A stretch of 39,323 nucleotides of DNA from NCBI GenBank assembly GCA_002413865.1, contig DHXX01000012.1:136673-175995 (forward strand). The letters run 5' to 3'. The DNA comes from Candidatus Saccharibacteria bacterium UBA5145 (GTDB lineage: Bacteria; Patescibacteriota; Saccharimonadia; Saccharimonadales; UBA4665). Below are positions 29,937 through 38,381 of the stretch, piece by piece (within the stretch, counting starts at the first letter, position 1; every line of letters begins with the position of its first letter). Below the pieces are notes generated by a model, which had not been told where the DNA came from, searched no databases, and worked only from the letters and a program-made list of their open reading frames with translations. Both the position numbers and the translations under genes were made by a program.

Positions 29937-30535
29937 TTAGTACCTTGATTGATAAACAGGAACGGATTTTTATCGGCAAACAGGGCGCGAATCGTGACGA
30001 CGCAGGGATAGGGCTCGGGCTTGGCCAATTCGCCCTTGGGGCTGGTGCAGGTGATGTTGCCGATGTCCGCTTTGGCAAAAATCTTGTTGGCCGGGTTAGC
30101 CAGATTGACTTGCACTTGGCTGGCCGTGACGTAGTCGGTGGCTTTGGCGATCAGATCAAGGCCGCCCGTCGTCTTATTGATATTGAGGCTTGCCAAGATC
30201 GCTCCGCTCGGCATAGCGGCGCCAATCTGGGAGATGAGCTTGGAAAAGAGCACTTCTTTGGAAAGTACTTGCACCGCCAGACGCAAACTAGCGCTGATAT
30301 CCTGCACCTGCTGTTCGGTTTGTTTGAGGTGCTCCTTTTGCAGATTGTCTTGGACGGTAGCGACCTGTTCGTCGTAGTTAATAACGGACACGTGAAGATT
30401 GAGCAGCCCGTAGGTCGCCAGCGCCCCCACGCCAACTAAGGCTACCAGCAGGGCGACCACCCAGTGACGTAAGGCGACGTTGTGGCGGGCGTAACTGTAG
30501 CCGGCTTTGACATCGGGAGGCAGCAGGTTGATCAT
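29933..30535 (-). CDS. pilN: Type IV pilus inner-membrane protein PilN-like
   Basis: PilN anchors PilM to the membrane complex through its N-terminal peptide. The 200-residue protein starts MINLLPPDVKAGY, the family's conserved INLLP motif, followed by a helix (about 27-48), a coiled coil and a periplasmic ferredoxin-like domain with a late C-x-C-type pair (ITCTSP, PYPCVV). It overlaps pilM and pilO by 4 nt each. Confidence 0.88.
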   Translation of the reverse strand: MINLLPPDVKAGYSYARHNVALRHWVVALLVALVGVGALATYGLLNLHVSVINYDEQVATVQDNLQKEHLKQTEQQVQDISASLRLAVQVLSKEVLFSKLISQIGAAMPSGAILASLNINKTTGGLDLIAKATDYVTASQVQVNLANPANKIFAKADIGNITCTSPKGELAKPEPYPCVVTIRALFADKNPFLFINQGTK

Positions 30536-31641
30536 GATCGAAACGCCTCTTGAGGGTTGCTCAGGCTCAAGCCGGCAACGGTGGCGTACATTGGTTTATC
30601 GGCTGGGCTCGGCGGTTGGAGGCCTTTGTAGTTAAAGTATTGCCACGGATCGGTGTGACGAACGGCCAGGCGTAGCGCGTTGGTGAGGTAATCACTCAAT
30701 CCGGGCATGTTGGCGCCACCGCCCAAGGTAATGATTTGCTGGATCGGTCGTTCGGAGCCGTAGCGCTCTTCGTAGTAACGGATCATGCGTCGAATTTCTT
30801 TGACGAGCTGGCTCAGAATTGGCTCCAGGGCGTGGGTAAGTTCGGCTTGTCGCTTGCTGGCGCTGAGGCCGTATTTAGTTTTAATCAACTGGGCTTCGGC
30901 CGCCGTCACATTCAACTTAGTCTTGATGGCATTGGTGAAAATATCTCCGCCGGCTGGGACGGTGCCAGTGACAAGGACGTGGTGGTCGTAAATGCTGATA
31001 TCGGCGGAACGCGAGCCGAAGTCAATAATGGCCGTAGCGACATCGCTCTGGTAATCAATCGAAAATAAACGGCCGGACGAGCTCAAGGTCGGTTCGATCA
31101 GGATGGCTTTGAGGCCGAGGATATGGGCAAAATCTAAATACGAGTCGACAATTGTCTTTGGGACGGCCACCACGAAGAGCTCGGTGTGTTCGGCGTCTTC
31201 TTTGATGACTTCATAGTCCAAATAGAGCTCGCTGAGGGGGGCCGAAATGTACTGCTCGGCTTCTAGCTGGACGGCGGCGGCTAGCTCACTGGCTTTGAGC
31301 TTGGGAAGTTGTAAGGAGCGCGTAAAGGTGCGATAGGCGGGTATGGCCACGGCGGCGCGTTTGGTAGTGATGTCGCCAATCAAGTGGTGCTCAAACAGGT
31401 CGAGGGCGGCTTTGGCGATTACTTCGGGCTGGACGATGACACCGTCAACTATGGCACCACGGTCGAACGGCGCGTAGCCATAGCCGATCACTTGCGGGAA
31501 TTTAGTCTTGCCGGTGGCCGTTTTAGATAGCGCTTGATCGACTTGCATAACTTTAAGCGAGCTTGGTCCAATATCTAGCCCAAACAAGGGTTTATCGCGG
31601 AAAAAATAGGGGATTTTGGTTGTTTTATTCATGTTGCCCAT
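30532..31641 (-). CDS. pilM: Type IV pilus actin-like ATPase PilM
   Basis: PilM is a cytoplasmic actin-fold ATP-binding protein that links the pilus motor to PilN. The 369 residues show the phosphate 1 motif GLDIGPSSLKVMQV (near 21), VAIPAYRTFTRSL, AIIDFGSRSADISIY (phosphate 2, near 205) and the adenosine motif ITLGGGANMPGLSDYL (near 305). ATG 31641 is used; ATG 31632 is an alternative. A TATACT lies about 22 nt upstream. It starts the pilMNO transcript. Confidence 0.93.
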   Translation of the reverse strand: MGNMNKTTKIPYFFRDKPLFGLDIGPSSLKVMQVDQALSKTATGKTKFPQVIGYGYAPFDRGAIVDGVIVQPEVIAKAALDLFEHHLIGDITTKRAAVAIPAYRTFTRSLQLPKLKASELAAAVQLEAEQYISAPLSELYLDYEVIKEDAEHTELFVVAVPKTIVDSYLDFAHILGLKAILIEPTLSSSGRLFSIDYQSDVATAIIDFGSRSADISIYDHHVLVTGTVPAGGDIFTNAIKTKLNVTAAEAQLIKTKYGLSASKRQAELTHALEPILSQLVKEIRRMIRYYEERYGSERPIQQIITLGGGANMPGLSDYLTNALRLAVRHTDPWQYFNYKGLQPPSPADKPMYATVAGLSLSNPQEAFRS

Positions 31642-31700
31642 CGAAACATAAGTACTTCGCTATAGTATATCAGATAGCCGCTCGATCGACTTTAACTTCA

Positions 31701-33068
31701 TCATTGGCGCCGGTAACCCTGCACGACGTAGATCGTTGGGCCGCCGATGCTCGCCGCCGCGCCAAAGGTCAGCGTCCCGGTATTATTCATGTTGATCGTT
31801 TGACCGATCAAGGCACCGATCTGGCCGCTATTACCGATCTGAACTTGCGACCAATAGGCGTAAAAGATGGTGTTAGGCGCCGTTGACGATTGGAGTAAGT
31901 TGATGGTCGTCACGGCCCGCGAATTGTATAAGTCGGTACCGGTGAGGGTGGTGCAGTCGGGCGAGCAGCCGCTATTGCTCCAAAACGTGTAGACCTCAAA
32001 GCCAGTGCTGCTAGCATTAGAAACTAACTGGGCACTGTTGTTGAAAGTCGCACCAGTTGCACCGTCGACCATGATGTTCGGCACGGTTGACCCTAGAGTG
32101 TCGGCCACAATCATTTTGGCGCTGTTTGACACGGTGAGTGAGCCGGTAATCCAAACATTACCCTGAACGACAACAGTACACTTAGTGGCAATCGTAACGT
32201 TACCGGCAATTTTGGTGTTAGCCGGCCAAACTAAGCTGTCGCTGCCCGAACAAGAAGCGGCCGCTCCGGTGATATTATTCGTCACCGCGCTTTTTTGGGC
32301 GGCGCGATCGTAGGTCGGCAATGGCTGGGGGGCAACCGTCGAGCCGGCAATCAGACCGGGGTTGCTCATGCCGGCGCCGCTAGTTTGGTTGGTGGCTTTG
32401 ACAGTGCCATAGATACGGGCCGAGGGGCCATTAATGGTGATTGGTTGGCCGTGTTCACCGCTGGCACAAACACGGGGATAGGTTGCGTCGGGTGGTATCG
32501 GGCAGATTTGATGGGCGACGTTGACATTGAGCGGTGTCGTGCTGAGGCCAATTTGGGCGGTGTTGGATAGGCTGACTTCACCGTTAATAAAAACGTCGCC
32601 ACCGACGATCTTAGAGCTGTTACTCATAAATAGCCCGCCTTCGCCGCTAATAATGCCGAAAGTGCCAGCCGTAACCGGACGCAAATCGACGGCAATTTTG
32701 ACGGATCGCGTCGGGATCGTCGCCGAAGCGGGGGAGTAGCTCCGTCCGACCACATTCAGAGTTTTGGTGGTAGTGTTGTTAGTGACGGTTACGGCGTAGG
32801 TTGTGCGGATTTTGGTCTCCGAGTGCAACGTGACCTCGCCCCCCGTACCGGACCACGTGTTGTCGAGGCTGATTTGCTCGACGCCGTAGTCGGCTCCGGC
32901 ATCGGCGCTGAGTTGGGCCTGGCTATGGAGCTGGTCTTGGATAGCCACCTGGTAGCTGGTGAGAGACAGCTTCATATAGTAAGAAGCGATTAATATTAAG
33001 AAGGGCAGACTCAGCAAAAAGACCAACAGAATTGAACCATTCTGACCGGTTTGTTTAAGGTTACGCAT
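31701..33068 (-). CDS. PilX-like surface protein with repetitive beta-helix body
   Basis: The 455-residue protein has an N-terminal hydrophobic helix in GSILLVFLLSLPFLILIAS (about 11-31) like PilX_N proteins, but no Glu at +5, so it is not a canonical prepilin. The rest is rich in Thr, Ser, Asn and Gly with recurring short units such as SNSSKIVGG, SNTAQIG, SNSAKMIV, NNSAQLV and GNSGQIGA, spaced as in right-handed beta-helices and polymer-forming proteins. Six or more cysteines (for instance NSGCSPDCTTL) suggest disulfides. It is a candidate pilus-tip or adhesin subunit. It starts 1 nt after the minor pilin gene upstream. Confidence 0.7.
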   Translation of the reverse strand: MRNLKQTGQNGSILLVFLLSLPFLILIASYYMKLSLTSYQVAIQDQLHSQAQLSADAGADYGVEQISLDNTWSGTGGEVTLHSETKIRTTYAVTVTNNTTTKTLNVVGRSYSPASATIPTRSVKIAVDLRPVTAGTFGIISGEGGLFMSNSSKIVGGDVFINGEVSLSNTAQIGLSTTPLNVNVAHQICPIPPDATYPRVCASGEHGQPITINGPSARIYGTVKATNQTSGAGMSNPGLIAGSTVAPQPLPTYDRAAQKSAVTNNITGAAASCSGSDSLVWPANTKIAGNVTIATKCTVVVQGNVWITGSLTVSNSAKMIVADTLGSTVPNIMVDGATGATFNNSAQLVSNASSTGFEVYTFWSNSGCSPDCTTLTGTDLYNSRAVTTINLLQSSTAPNTIFYAYWSQVQIGNSGQIGALIGQTINMNNTGTLTFGAAASIGGPTIYVVQGYRRQ

Positions 33069-33069
33069 A

Positions 33070-33759
33070 CTAGAACCTGTTCCTTAGGGTTACGCGGATA
33101 CTATTGGTGACGTTGATGGGGTTACCGGGCGCATTGCGCTGCATGGTCAGGGTGATGTTGACCGATCGGGCCAGACTGGGGGTAGTCGTTAGGACGGCGT
33201 CTTGGTCGTAGAGCTTAAACACCATCGAACTGACGTAGGTGGCCAATTGGACATCAGCCGGGCATGACGGCGTAGCTAGTGCCAGCGGGCAAGAGGTTTG
33301 GATGGTAGCGCCCGTGGCTCCGGGGTTAGCGAGGCTGCGCTTCATGAGGGTCAAGCCAGTTTTATAGTAAACAAGTTCGTTCATGTAGGGGCTACCGGTG
33401 GTGGGGTCGATGATGTAATTATGGCTCGTATCGACCGCCGGGACCGCCAGAATGATCACGAAACTGGTGTTGCTGGTGTTCCAGCCGCCACTCGGGGCAT
33501 TCGGGTCACTTATCGTGTTGGTTTGGCGGACGCCATCGCCAAAGCGCAAGTTTTCGACCGTTGTTCGCAGTAAGTTTTGAGAGGTTAGCGTCATCTCCGA
33601 TAGTTCATTATTGCGGGCGATAATCACCAAGTAGTTAGTCACGACGCCTAAGAAGACGACGGCGACCAAAGCCATCACGGTCACGGCGACGGTGACTTCA
33701 ACCAGCGTGAAGCCGTCTTGGGCGCGCCGGAGTTTATTGGCCGACACCGAGTTCTCCAA
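33070..33759 (-). CDS. Type IV minor pilin (PilW/PilV-like)
   Basis: The 229-residue prepilin has a 16-residue leader ending in Gly, then FTLVEVTVAVTVMALVAVVF; cleavage is expected between Gly16 and Phe17, with Glu at +5. The C-terminal domain contains two cysteines (CPLALATPSCPA) that may form a disulfide. The start overlaps the previous minor pilin gene by 26 nt. Size and position suggest a PilW/PilJ-type minor pilin that primes pilus assembly. Confidence 0.88.
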   Translation of the reverse strand: MENSVSANKLRRAQDGFTLVEVTVAVTVMALVAVVFLGVVTNYLVIIARNNELSEMTLTSQNLLRTTVENLRFGDGVRQTNTISDPNAPSGGWNTSNTSFVIILAVPAVDTSHNYIIDPTTGSPYMNELVYYKTGLTLMKRSLANPGATGATIQTSCPLALATPSCPADVQLATYVSSMVFKLYDQDAVLTTTPSLARSVNITLTMQRNAPGNPINVTNSIRVTLRNRF

Positions 33760-34135
33760 TGTAAGTCGTGTAGTTGTAGGTATTGGGCTGGCCCTGGTCG
33801 TTGTAAGAGATGGAGATGTCGATCTTTTTCAACCCCGTGGCCTGGTCAGCGACAGTCAGGCTGGCATTCCGGGAGGGTGGTAATTGGTTTGGTAGTTCGG
33901 CCTTGAGGCTGGAGCTACCATTGCTCAGGCTATTATAGCCGGCGTTACGCAGGGCTTCGGTCTTGGCTTCGACGTAGGCATTGGCGAGGTTGAGGTAGCG
34001 TCCGCGTTGGCTCAAGTGGATGTAGCCGTTGACGACCTGGTTGAGCGACCCGACCATGATGCCGCCGACGGCAATAGCCACCAAAACTTCAACGATGGTA
34101 AAGCCAGTTGCGGCATTTGTTTTCAAACTTCTCAT
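33734..34135 (-). CDS. Type IV minor pilin (PilV/GspI-like)
   Basis: The 133-residue prepilin has the leader MRSLKTNAATG followed by FTIVEVLVAIAVGGIMVGSL; cleavage is expected after Gly11 and Glu16 is at +5. The remainder is short and lacks cysteines, like the small PilV/GspI class. It is first in the minor pilin-pilX-like cluster, and TATAAT-like sequence (complement of about 34150-34155) lies upstream. Confidence 0.87.
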   Translation of the reverse strand: MRSLKTNAATGFTIVEVLVAIAVGGIMVGSLNQVVNGYIHLSQRGRYLNLANAYVEAKTEALRNAGYNSLSNGSSSLKAELPNQLPPSRNASLTVADQATGLKKIDISISYNDQGQPNTYNYTTYIGELGVGQ

Positions 34136-34255
34136 GCTTATCTTTCATTATAGTATAAAGAACTTATTTTACGTCGCTTCTTCGTGCGAAGCTGAGCTCG
34201 TTGTAAATATAATCTAGAGCCTAAATTGCCCAAACCTGTTATTCAGCGCACTACC

Positions 34256-34333
34256 GTCATCCCAAACTTGATTTGGGACCCAGTCGATATAGAATTCATT
34301 TATTGACTAGGTCCCAGCTTCCGCTGGGATGAC
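34256..34333. repeat. Palindromic GTCATCCC repeat (78 bp)
   Basis: GTCATCCCA..GGGACC (34256-34280) and GGTCCCA..GGGATGAC (34310-34333) are inverted copies, and each arm is itself a hairpin (CCCAAA/TTTGGG and CCCAGC/GCTGGG). Similar GTCATCCC-type palindromes are scattered in many unrelated bacterial genomes, often between genes. No coding potential. Located between the pilin terminator and the minor pilin operon. Confidence 0.8.
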
Positions 34334-34350
34334 AATAGGGGCTGGGTACC

Positions 34351-34385
34351 AAAAAGGCCTGAACAATATTGCTCAGGCCTTAATT
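34351..34385 (-). terminator. Pilin gene terminator
   Basis: AAGGCCTGA (34354-34362) and TCAGGCCTT (34373-34381) form a 9-bp stem. On the minus strand it is followed by a run of five T (complement of 34351-34355), placing an intrinsic terminator about 20 nt after the pilin stop. The opposite side is T-rich too, so it may be bidirectional. Confidence 0.85.
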
Positions 34386-34401
34386 TAGCTAAGTTAGACG
34401 A

Positions 34402-34884
34402 TTAGTCCAGATTAGATTTTTGGTACGACGCTGCACCGTTGACGGTACCTTCGTAGGGAGCGGTCAGGGTGTACTTGGCACAACTGGTGTCAAGGCCCTC
34501 ACAACTGGCATCGCTGCTGTCGGCGACGACGTAGGAATATTGCTTGTCGGCAATTGTCGACAATGTAATCTTTAGCTGTGGGTTAGCTTGGTTGGGGTTC
34601 AACGGATCGGTCATAGCGCCGATGTCGAGACTCTTCATGTTGCCTGCGCGCCAGACAGTGCCGTTGATATCGGCATTTGACGGGTAGAAACCATTCTGGC
34701 TAAAGAATGCTTCGAGCTGCGTCTGCAATGACTGCAGGTCGACCTGGCGCTTACTGTTACGGGCTTTCGATTGAATGCCACCATAGGTAGTAATGACCAA
34801 CGCGGCCAAGATACCAATAACGACGATGACGATCAAAAGTTCCACAATGGTGAAACCACTTTGACGTTTTTTAAGTGAGATCAT
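34402..34884 (-). CDS. pilA: Type IV major pilin-like protein
   Basis: The 160-residue prepilin has the leader MISLKKRQSG, then FTIVELLIVIVVIGILAALV; the cleavage site is Gly10-Phe11 with Glu15 at +5. The body matches GspG/PilE-type pilins: KARNSKRQVDLQSLQTQLEAFF, then a short C-terminal domain with two cysteines (CEGLDTSC). A strong promoter, a Shine-Dalgarno site of eight bases and its own terminator indicate high expression, which suggests it is the major pilin. Confidence 0.9.
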   Translation of the reverse strand: MISLKKRQSGFTIVELLIVIVVIGILAALVITTYGGIQSKARNSKRQVDLQSLQTQLEAFFSQNGFYPSNADINGTVWRAGNMKSLDIGAMTDPLNPNQANPQLKITLSTIADKQYSYVVADSSDASCEGLDTSCAKYTLTAPYEGTVNGAASYQKSNLD

Positions 34885-34893
34885 AAGGACCCA

Positions 34894-34996
34894 CCCTCCT
34901 TGATTTATTTATTGATGATTATGATTATCGAAACGAGCAAATTAAACTGTTTCGACTATCTGGGTATGATTATAAACATAAGTGTAATCTAAGCAA
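34894..34996 (-). promoter_or_regulatory. Pilin promoter, leader and Shine-Dalgarno
   Basis: On the minus strand TTGCTT (complement of 34991-34996), 16 bp, TATAAT (complement of 34969-34974) gives a transcript with a leader of about 78 nt. AAGGAGGG (complement of 34894-34901) lies 9 nt before the ATG. This long leader contrasts with the apparently leaderless genes nearby. Confidence 0.75.
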
Positions 34997-35052
34997 TAGA
35001 ATTGTGGATAACTGGGGGCGTTAAGAGTTGTAAGATTGACTACAAAAGGGTA

Positions 35053-35122
35053 GTCGCTAGTCTTTAGTCTTTCGTCTCGAGACTCGCTTCTAAAGACTAG
35101 CGACTAAAGACTCGAGACCCCT
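35053..35122. repeat. Heptad-repeat hairpin between pilC and pilin
   Basis: Ten consecutive 7-bp units in exact register: GTCGCTA, GTCTTTA, GTCTTTC, GTCTCGA, GACTCGC, TTCTAAA, GACTAGC, GACTAAA, GACTCGA, GACCCCT. AGTCGCTAGTCTTTAG (35052-35067) and CTAAAGACTAGCGACT (35090-35105) are perfect 16-bp inverted repeats, so the array folds into a long hairpin just beyond the pilC stop. Confidence 0.9.
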
Positions 35123-35129
35123 CTAGTTT

Positions 35130-36407
35130 CTAGCTAATGTTCTTGGAGAGGTTGGCGATAGGCCCCATAACTGAGGCGGCAATCAGTCCGACGGCGGCCC
35201 CGAGGCCGACAATCATAATCGGTTCGATGATGGCCGCCAGCCCGTCGATCAGTACCGACACCTCTTCTTCGTAGAAATCGGCAATTTTAGTCAGAACGGT
35301 ATCGATTTGGCCGGTCTCTTCGCCGACAATCAGCATCTGCGCCACGATGGCCGGGAAGTGTTTGCTGCGACTGATCGGTTCGCTGAGCGGCTTGCCGTTG
35401 CGCACTTCGATGGCGGCGGCTTTGAGCTCACCTTCGATGACTTTATTGCCGAGGGCAGCGCCGGTCACTTCGAGGGCATCGAGGACACTGACGCCCGCCC
35501 CCATTAAGGACGCGAAGGTGCGCGAAAAGCGGGCGATGGCGATTTTGAGGATGATAACTTTAACAATCGGCAGGCGCAACAGCAGGCCGTGGAACTTATA
35601 CTTACCGGCGTCGGTGCGGATATAGCGCAGCAGGTAGACGGTACCAACGGCGACTAAGGCCATGATAAATAGCAGGTTTGGTAATTTGGAAATCAGCGGC
35701 AGCGAACCGAGTATCGGGATGTGCTTAATGAAGCTATTGGACACGCAAAAGTTACTGACGTCGAGCATGGCGACGGTGTAGACCGGTAGTTTGGCGTTCG
35801 GGCCGCCCAGGTCGAGCAGGATTTTACCGATTTTCGGGACGATCAAGAGCATGATACCGAAGAAGGCGATGATCGTGATGGTCAGGATGACGATTGGATA
35901 CATCATGGCGCTCTTAATTTTTTTGCGGATCGAGGCGTCTTGTTCGACTTGCAAGGCCAGTCGCTTGAGGATTTCGTCCAAAATACCGCCTTCTTCGCCG
36001 GCACGGACCATGTTGACGTAGACTTCGCTGAAGGCGTTTGGGTATTTGGCAAAGGCGTCACCCAGCGGCAAGCCACTCTCGATATCTTTGGTGATACCGG
36101 CTAAGACCTCGCGCATGTAGGGATTGTCGGCGTTGGCCTGCAGGGCGGCCATCGAACGGGTGAGCGGTACGCCGGCGCTAATCATCGTCGATAGCTGGCG
36201 GGTGAAGATCACTAAATCGTTGAGTTTGACTTTCTTTTTGGGCCCAAACAGCGAGCCGCTCTTGTGTTTTGATTTGTCGAGTTCGACCAGTACCGGGGTG
36301 ACGCCTTGCTTGCGCAACAGGGCTAGGAGGGCCTGTTTGCTCGCCGCCTCGGCAGTGCCGGAAATGGTTCGTCCTTCGGTGGTGGTGGCTTTGTATATAA
36401 ACTGCAT
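35130..36407 (-). CDS. pilC: Type IV pilus platform protein PilC
   Basis: PilC is the inner-membrane platform turned by the pilus motor. The 425 residues begin MQFIYKATTTEGRTISG and contain two T2SSF domains: FTRQLSTMISAGVPLTRSM and FSRTFASLMGAGVSVLDALEV mark their starts (near 68 and 277). Three hydrophobic helices are visible (about 170-190, 228-245 and 385-410), and the C-terminus IEPIMIVGLGAAVGLIAASVMGPI is typical. The start codon directly abuts element B (36409-36569); no Shine-Dalgarno site is seen. Confidence 0.96.
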   Translation of the reverse strand: MQFIYKATTTEGRTISGTAEAASKQALLALLRKQGVTPVLVELDKSKHKSGSLFGPKKKVKLNDLVIFTRQLSTMISAGVPLTRSMAALQANADNPYMREVLAGITKDIESGLPLGDAFAKYPNAFSEVYVNMVRAGEEGGILDEILKRLALQVEQDASIRKKIKSAMMYPIVILTITIIAFFGIMLLIVPKIGKILLDLGGPNAKLPVYTVAMLDVSNFCVSNSFIKHIPILGSLPLISKLPNLLFIMALVAVGTVYLLRYIRTDAGKYKFHGLLLRLPIVKVIILKIAIARFSRTFASLMGAGVSVLDALEVTGAALGNKVIEGELKAAAIEVRNGKPLSEPISRSKHFPAIVAQMLIVGEETGQIDTVLTKIADFYEEEVSVLIDGLAAIIEPIMIVGLGAAVGLIAASVMGPIANLSKNIS

Positions 36408-36408
36408 A

Positions 36409-36569
36409 GAACTTATTCCATATCTCGCTTACGATTCGAAATTGTCAGATTAGTGAGCGAAACGGTTGGAAAGTGAGGAAGTGTAGCAGAGCTACGCTGA
36501 CGAGTCTTTACGACTGGTGCAGCCGCTAAGCTGGCGGTTTCGGATGGAAGGGAGGTATGTAATAGGTTC
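36409..36569 (-). repeat. 161-bp element B with terminal inverted repeats between pilB and pilC
   Basis: Read on the minus strand it starts GAACCTATTACATACC and ends GATATGGAATAAGTTC; over 22 bp the ends are inverted repeats with four mismatches. It has exactly the length of element A (10255-10415) and shares CACCAGTC, CTCGTCA, CACTTCCTC and CTCAC blocks in the same order. The central hairpin is GTAGC-TCT-GCTAC, where A has TGTACC-GATA-GGTACA, so the pairing is kept although the bases differ. It fills nearly the whole pilB-pilC gap. Confidence 0.78.
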
Positions 36570-36575
36570 ATAAAC

Positions 36576-38381
36576 TTATTCCAGGCTGGTAACGCGCAGG
36601 ATCTCCTCGATAGTGGTCTGTCCGCGCAGGGCTTTAATGAAGCCATCGAGCTGGATCGAGAGCATGCCATCGGCAATCGCCGCTTTTTCGATAGTTTCAC
36701 TCGAGGCGTGGCTGACAATCAGGGTCTGGATGGCCGTTGAATTTTCGAGCACCTCGTAGATGCCGATCCGGCCCTTGAAACCGGCGTGGTTGCAGCTTTC
36801 ACAGCCGTCCTCGTGCGCTTTAAAGAGCCGCTTGATGGTCGTTTCGCTACTGCTCAGTCGGTCGGTTTCGGCGCCCTTGCTGCTGCTCGATTTGCCAATC
36901 CCATCGGACAGGGCGGCGCTTTCGAGCTCGTTCATTTTTTTGAAACCGCCATTGTCGTCGAGGTGGAAAGTTTTAACCAATTGCTTGAGGCTCGGCGCGT
37001 CGGGCGTAAAGGCTTCGCGACAGTCGACGCACAGTCGACGCACTAAGCGTTGGGCAATGATGACGCGAATCGTACTGGCAATCAAAAACGGCTCGACCCC
37101 CATATCGAGCAGTCGCGGTAAACAAGTGGCGGCGTTATTGGTGTGCAGGGTCGAGAAGACGAGGTGTCCGGTCAGGGCGGCTTGGACGGCCAGGTCAGCC
37201 GTTTCGCGATCGCGGACCTCACCGACCATGATGATGTTGGGGTCTTGGCGGAGCAGGGCGCGCAGGCCGTTGGTGAAGGTCATGCCGGCGACGGGATTGA
37301 CTTGGGTCTGGTTGGCACCTACGACGTGGTATTCAATCGGGTCCTCGACCGTCGAAATATTGACGTTCGGGGTGTTGAGCGCGCTGAGGACGCTGAACAG
37401 GGTGGTTGACTTGCCGGAGCCGGTCGGGCCGGTCACCAAAACCATGCCGTGCGGCTGGATGATGGCTTGTTTGAGTTCGGCCAGCGCCTCGCCCCAGAAG
37501 CCGAGTTCGTTAAAATCGGCCGGCTTACTCGATTCGTTCAAGATACGCATGACGACCTTTTCGCCGTCTAAGATCGGCAACGTCGAGACGCGCAGGGCAT
37601 AGACCAAACCGCTGACTTCGACCTTGAAGCGCCCATCTTGGGGGGCGCGGTGCTCATCGATTTTTAGGTTACTCAGAATTTTGATACGACTGACTAGGGC
37701 GCCGAGCAATTTGCGCGGTAGCTTGTTGGCCTCCCGGAGCAAGCCGTCGATGCGGTAGCGGACGACCACAAAGTTCTCGCGCGGTTCGATGTGAATGTCA
37801 CTGGCGCCGGCTTTGACGCCGTATTCGATGATGATGTTGACGGTCTGAGCCACCGGTGAGTCTTCGGCGAGGTCGCTTTCGTCAATTTCTTCGCTCTCAT
37901 CGGCGTCATCGTCACTACTAATGACCTTGGTCAGCTCGCTGCTGATGTTGCCGCGATATTGGTCGAGGGCGGATTGCAATAGGCTGCTCGTCGTGATGAA
38001 GACCTTGATGTTGTTGCCGAGCTGTTTTTGAAGAAAGTTGAGCGCCTGGATATCATCGGGGTCTTCCATGGCGAGCTGATTGACGCCACTGGCATCGACC
38101 TCAAAGACAACAGCGTGATATTGGCGGGCGATGCGTTCGGGGATCAACTTGAGAACGTCGTGTTTGATTTCGTGGCCGTTGAGCTCAACGAAAGGCACCT
38201 CGATCTCTTCGGCGTAGAGCCGAGTCAGCTCTTTTTCGCTCATTAGGTTGTTCTTGATAACGAGGTCTTGCAAGGGCTTTTTTTCGGTGATTTCCTGTTC
38301 ACGCAGGGCAGCAATCTGCTCTTTGGTAATCCCCTCTCTGTGGTGCAGGAGTTTTTCGACTAAGGAATCGGCGATACGCAT
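36576..38381 (-). CDS. pilB: Type IV pilus assembly ATPase PilB
   Basis: PilB powers pilus extension. The 601 residues show an MshEN-type N-terminal domain (1-145), an acidic linker (DDDADESEEIDESDLAED), then the secretion ATPase domain: Walker A GPTGSGKST near 318, the Asp box SDIHIEP, Walker B region IIMVGEVRDRETAD and the His box LVFSTLHTNNA. A tetracysteine zinc site is formed by RLCVDCREAF and GCESCNHAGF, separated by a long Ser-rich insert. GAAAGG precedes the ATG. No retraction ATPase PilT or prepilin peptidase gene lies in the window. Confidence 0.96.
   Translation of the reverse strand: MRIADSLVEKLLHHREGITKEQIAALREQEITEKKPLQDLVIKNNLMSEKELTRLYAEEIEVPFVELNGHEIKHDVLKLIPERIARQYHAVVFEVDASGVNQLAMEDPDDIQALNFLQKQLGNNIKVFITTSSLLQSALDQYRGNISSELTKVISSDDDADESEEIDESDLAEDSPVAQTVNIIIEYGVKAGASDIHIEPRENFVVVRYRIDGLLREANKLPRKLLGALVSRIKILSNLKIDEHRAPQDGRFKVEVSGLVYALRVSTLPILDGEKVVMRILNESSKPADFNELGFWGEALAELKQAIIQPHGMVLVTGPTGSGKSTTLFSVLSALNTPNVNISTVEDPIEYHVVGANQTQVNPVAGMTFTNGLRALLRQDPNIIMVGEVRDRETADLAVQAALTGHLVFSTLHTNNAATCLPRLLDMGVEPFLIASTIRVIIAQRLVRRLCVDCREAFTPDAPSLKQLVKTFHLDDNGGFKKMNELESAALSDGIGKSSSSKGAETDRLSSSETTIKRLFKAHEDGCESCNHAGFKGRIGIYEVLENSTAIQTLIVSHASSETIEKAAIADGMLSIQLDGFIKALRGQTTIEEILRVTSLE

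Noticed and set aside
35053..35122. Possible CRISPR array
   Set aside because: Units are 7 bp with no spacers; no cas genes nearby.
36760..37602. Plus-strand frame of 280 codons opposite pilB
   Set aside because: Opposite the conserved ATPase core of pilB; product has no recognisable feature.
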